Below are positions 4,710-5,062 of a DNA stretch of 5,062 nucleotides, one piece after another. The translations under genes and the position numbers were made by a program. The notes under the pieces were generated by a model, which was not told the DNA's origin, did not search any database, and saw nothing but the letters and a program-made list of their open reading frames with translations. Source of the stretch: Candidatus Bathyarchaeota archaeon (GTDB lineage Archaea; Thermoproteota; Bathyarchaeia; Bathyarchaeales; UBA233); NCBI GenBank assembly GCA_003661945.1, contig QMXC01000103.1, positions 1-5,062 of the forward strand. Direction: 5' to 3'. How positions within the stretch are numbered: the stretch's first letter is position 1; each line of letters opens with the position of its first letter.

Positions 4710-4948
4710 TGGGGGTTCCTCTTGCAATGCTTTCTACGAATGAAGAAGCAGTAATAATCACGCTCGCGGGAGGAAAAGGACTGGTTCGAAGGCTTTCAGA
4801 AATGGGTTTCACACACGGAACAAAAGTCAAAGTTCTGCATTCCGGCAATCCAGGTCCCGTGCTGGTAAGCATACGCGGCTCCCGCGTAGCCCTCGGAAGA
4901 GGTGTAGCCATGAAAATCATCGTAAACCCCAGAGAGGCTTCCTCATGA
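4706..4948 (+). CDS. feoA: FeoA-family SH3-like protein, second copy
   Basis: An 80-residue FeoA-like protein with the same fold as its neighbour: PLAMLSTNEEAVIITLAGG, then RRLSEMGFTHGTKVKVLHSGNPGPVLVSIRG, then a final VALGRGVAMKIIV strand. It is clearly homologous to the first copy but well diverged, with a different charge pattern: the first copy has an acidic end (HVYVRVEEGG) that this one lacks. Its ATG overlaps the upstream stop as ATGA, with GGAGG at 4695-4699 six bases before; a second ATG at 4709 would shorten it by one residue. Its own stop overlaps the feoB start the same way. Tandem FeoA copies may form a heteromeric partner for FeoB, which is inference. Confidence 0.9.
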   Translation: MMGVPLAMLSTNEEAVIITLAGGKGLVRRLSEMGFTHGTKVKVLHSGNPGPVLVSIRGSRVALGRGVAMKIIVNPREASS

Positions 4949-5062
4949 TAACCGTAGCTGTAATAGGCAACCCGAATGTAGGCAAATCCCTAATATTTAA
5001 CAACTTAACCGGTGGGCGAGCTCACGTTGGAAACTGGCCTGGAAAGACCGTTGAGAAGAAAG
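4945..5062 (+). CDS. feoB: Ferrous iron transporter FeoB, N-terminal G-domain start (cut by the window edge)
   Basis: The first 39 codons of FeoB, the inner membrane Fe2+ transporter with an N-terminal cytosolic GTPase domain. The G1/P-loop GNPNVGKS is at residues 8-15, and the switch I segment HVGNWPGKTVEKK contains the G2 threonine at residue 35; VGNWPG-T-VE is diagnostic of FeoB rather than other GTPases. The start ATG overlaps the preceding stop (ATGA), with AGAGAGG at 4931-4937 seven bases upstream. The protein begins almost directly at the G domain, so no FeoA is fused at its N-terminus. The remaining G motifs, the membrane domain and any C-terminal part are outside the window. Confidence 0.94.
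   Translation, partial: MITVAVIGNPNVGKSLIFNNLTGGRAHVGNWPGKTVEKK

Noticed and set aside
4429..4920. 163-codon minus-strand open frame opposite the two feoA genes
   Set aside because: Both + strand FeoA proteins are well-formed family members with ribosome sites and ATGA coupling; the antisense product has low-complexity Arg/Leu/Ser content.

Overview
The window reads as archaeal DNA, and every supported gene is on the + strand. Evidence for an archaeon: TATA-like elements sit about 25-30 bases before likely transcript starts instead of -35/-10 pairs; the first gene is an archaeal-style class III aminotransferase with a cysteine-rich insertion; and an SLC41/MgtE-type permease is paired with PhoU-TrkA_C proteins, a partnership known mainly from archaea. 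Shine-Dalgarno sites (GGTGA, GGAGG, GGGAG) are used in places. Lineage is not certain; a Bathyarchaeia-like or other mesophilic to moderately thermophilic archaeon is a guess.

Layout: (1) 1-1023, the 3' part of a PLP-dependent class III aminotransferase, followed by a T-rich stretch that probably ends its transcript. (2) 1210-2484, a divalent-cation permease made of two MgtE membrane repeats and lacking the cytoplasmic N and CBS sensor domains of bacterial MgtE. (3) 2581-3195 and 3198-3794, two adjacent paralogous cytosolic proteins, each with a PhoU-like helical domain followed by a TrkA_C (RCK_C) domain. They are separated by 2 bases and have their own TATA-like element and a structured leader. 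(4) 3879-4337, a short two-domain DtxR/MntR-family metal-dependent repressor with a near-consensus DtxR/IdeR box overlapping its promoter. (5) 4464 to the end, a feoA-feoA-feoB ferrous iron uptake operon joined by ATGA overlaps; feoB runs off the right edge after 39 codons. A second, weaker copy of the same operator lies in front of the first feoA.

How the genes work together: the right half looks like a self-contained iron homeostasis unit, with the DtxR-family protein expected to repress itself and feoAAB when metal is abundant. The middle is a divalent-cation transport module whose PhoU/TrkA_C proteins may supply, in trans, the sensing function missing from the permease. The aminotransferase appears unrelated.

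The points most worth a second look are the paired operators of the metal repressor, its hybrid metal-binding residues, the permease plus duplicated PhoU-TrkA_C module, and the small leader ORF with alternative hairpins ahead of the PhoU pair. I did not find mobile elements, CRISPR arrays, tRNA or rRNA genes. No gene-free stretch exceeds 300 bases.
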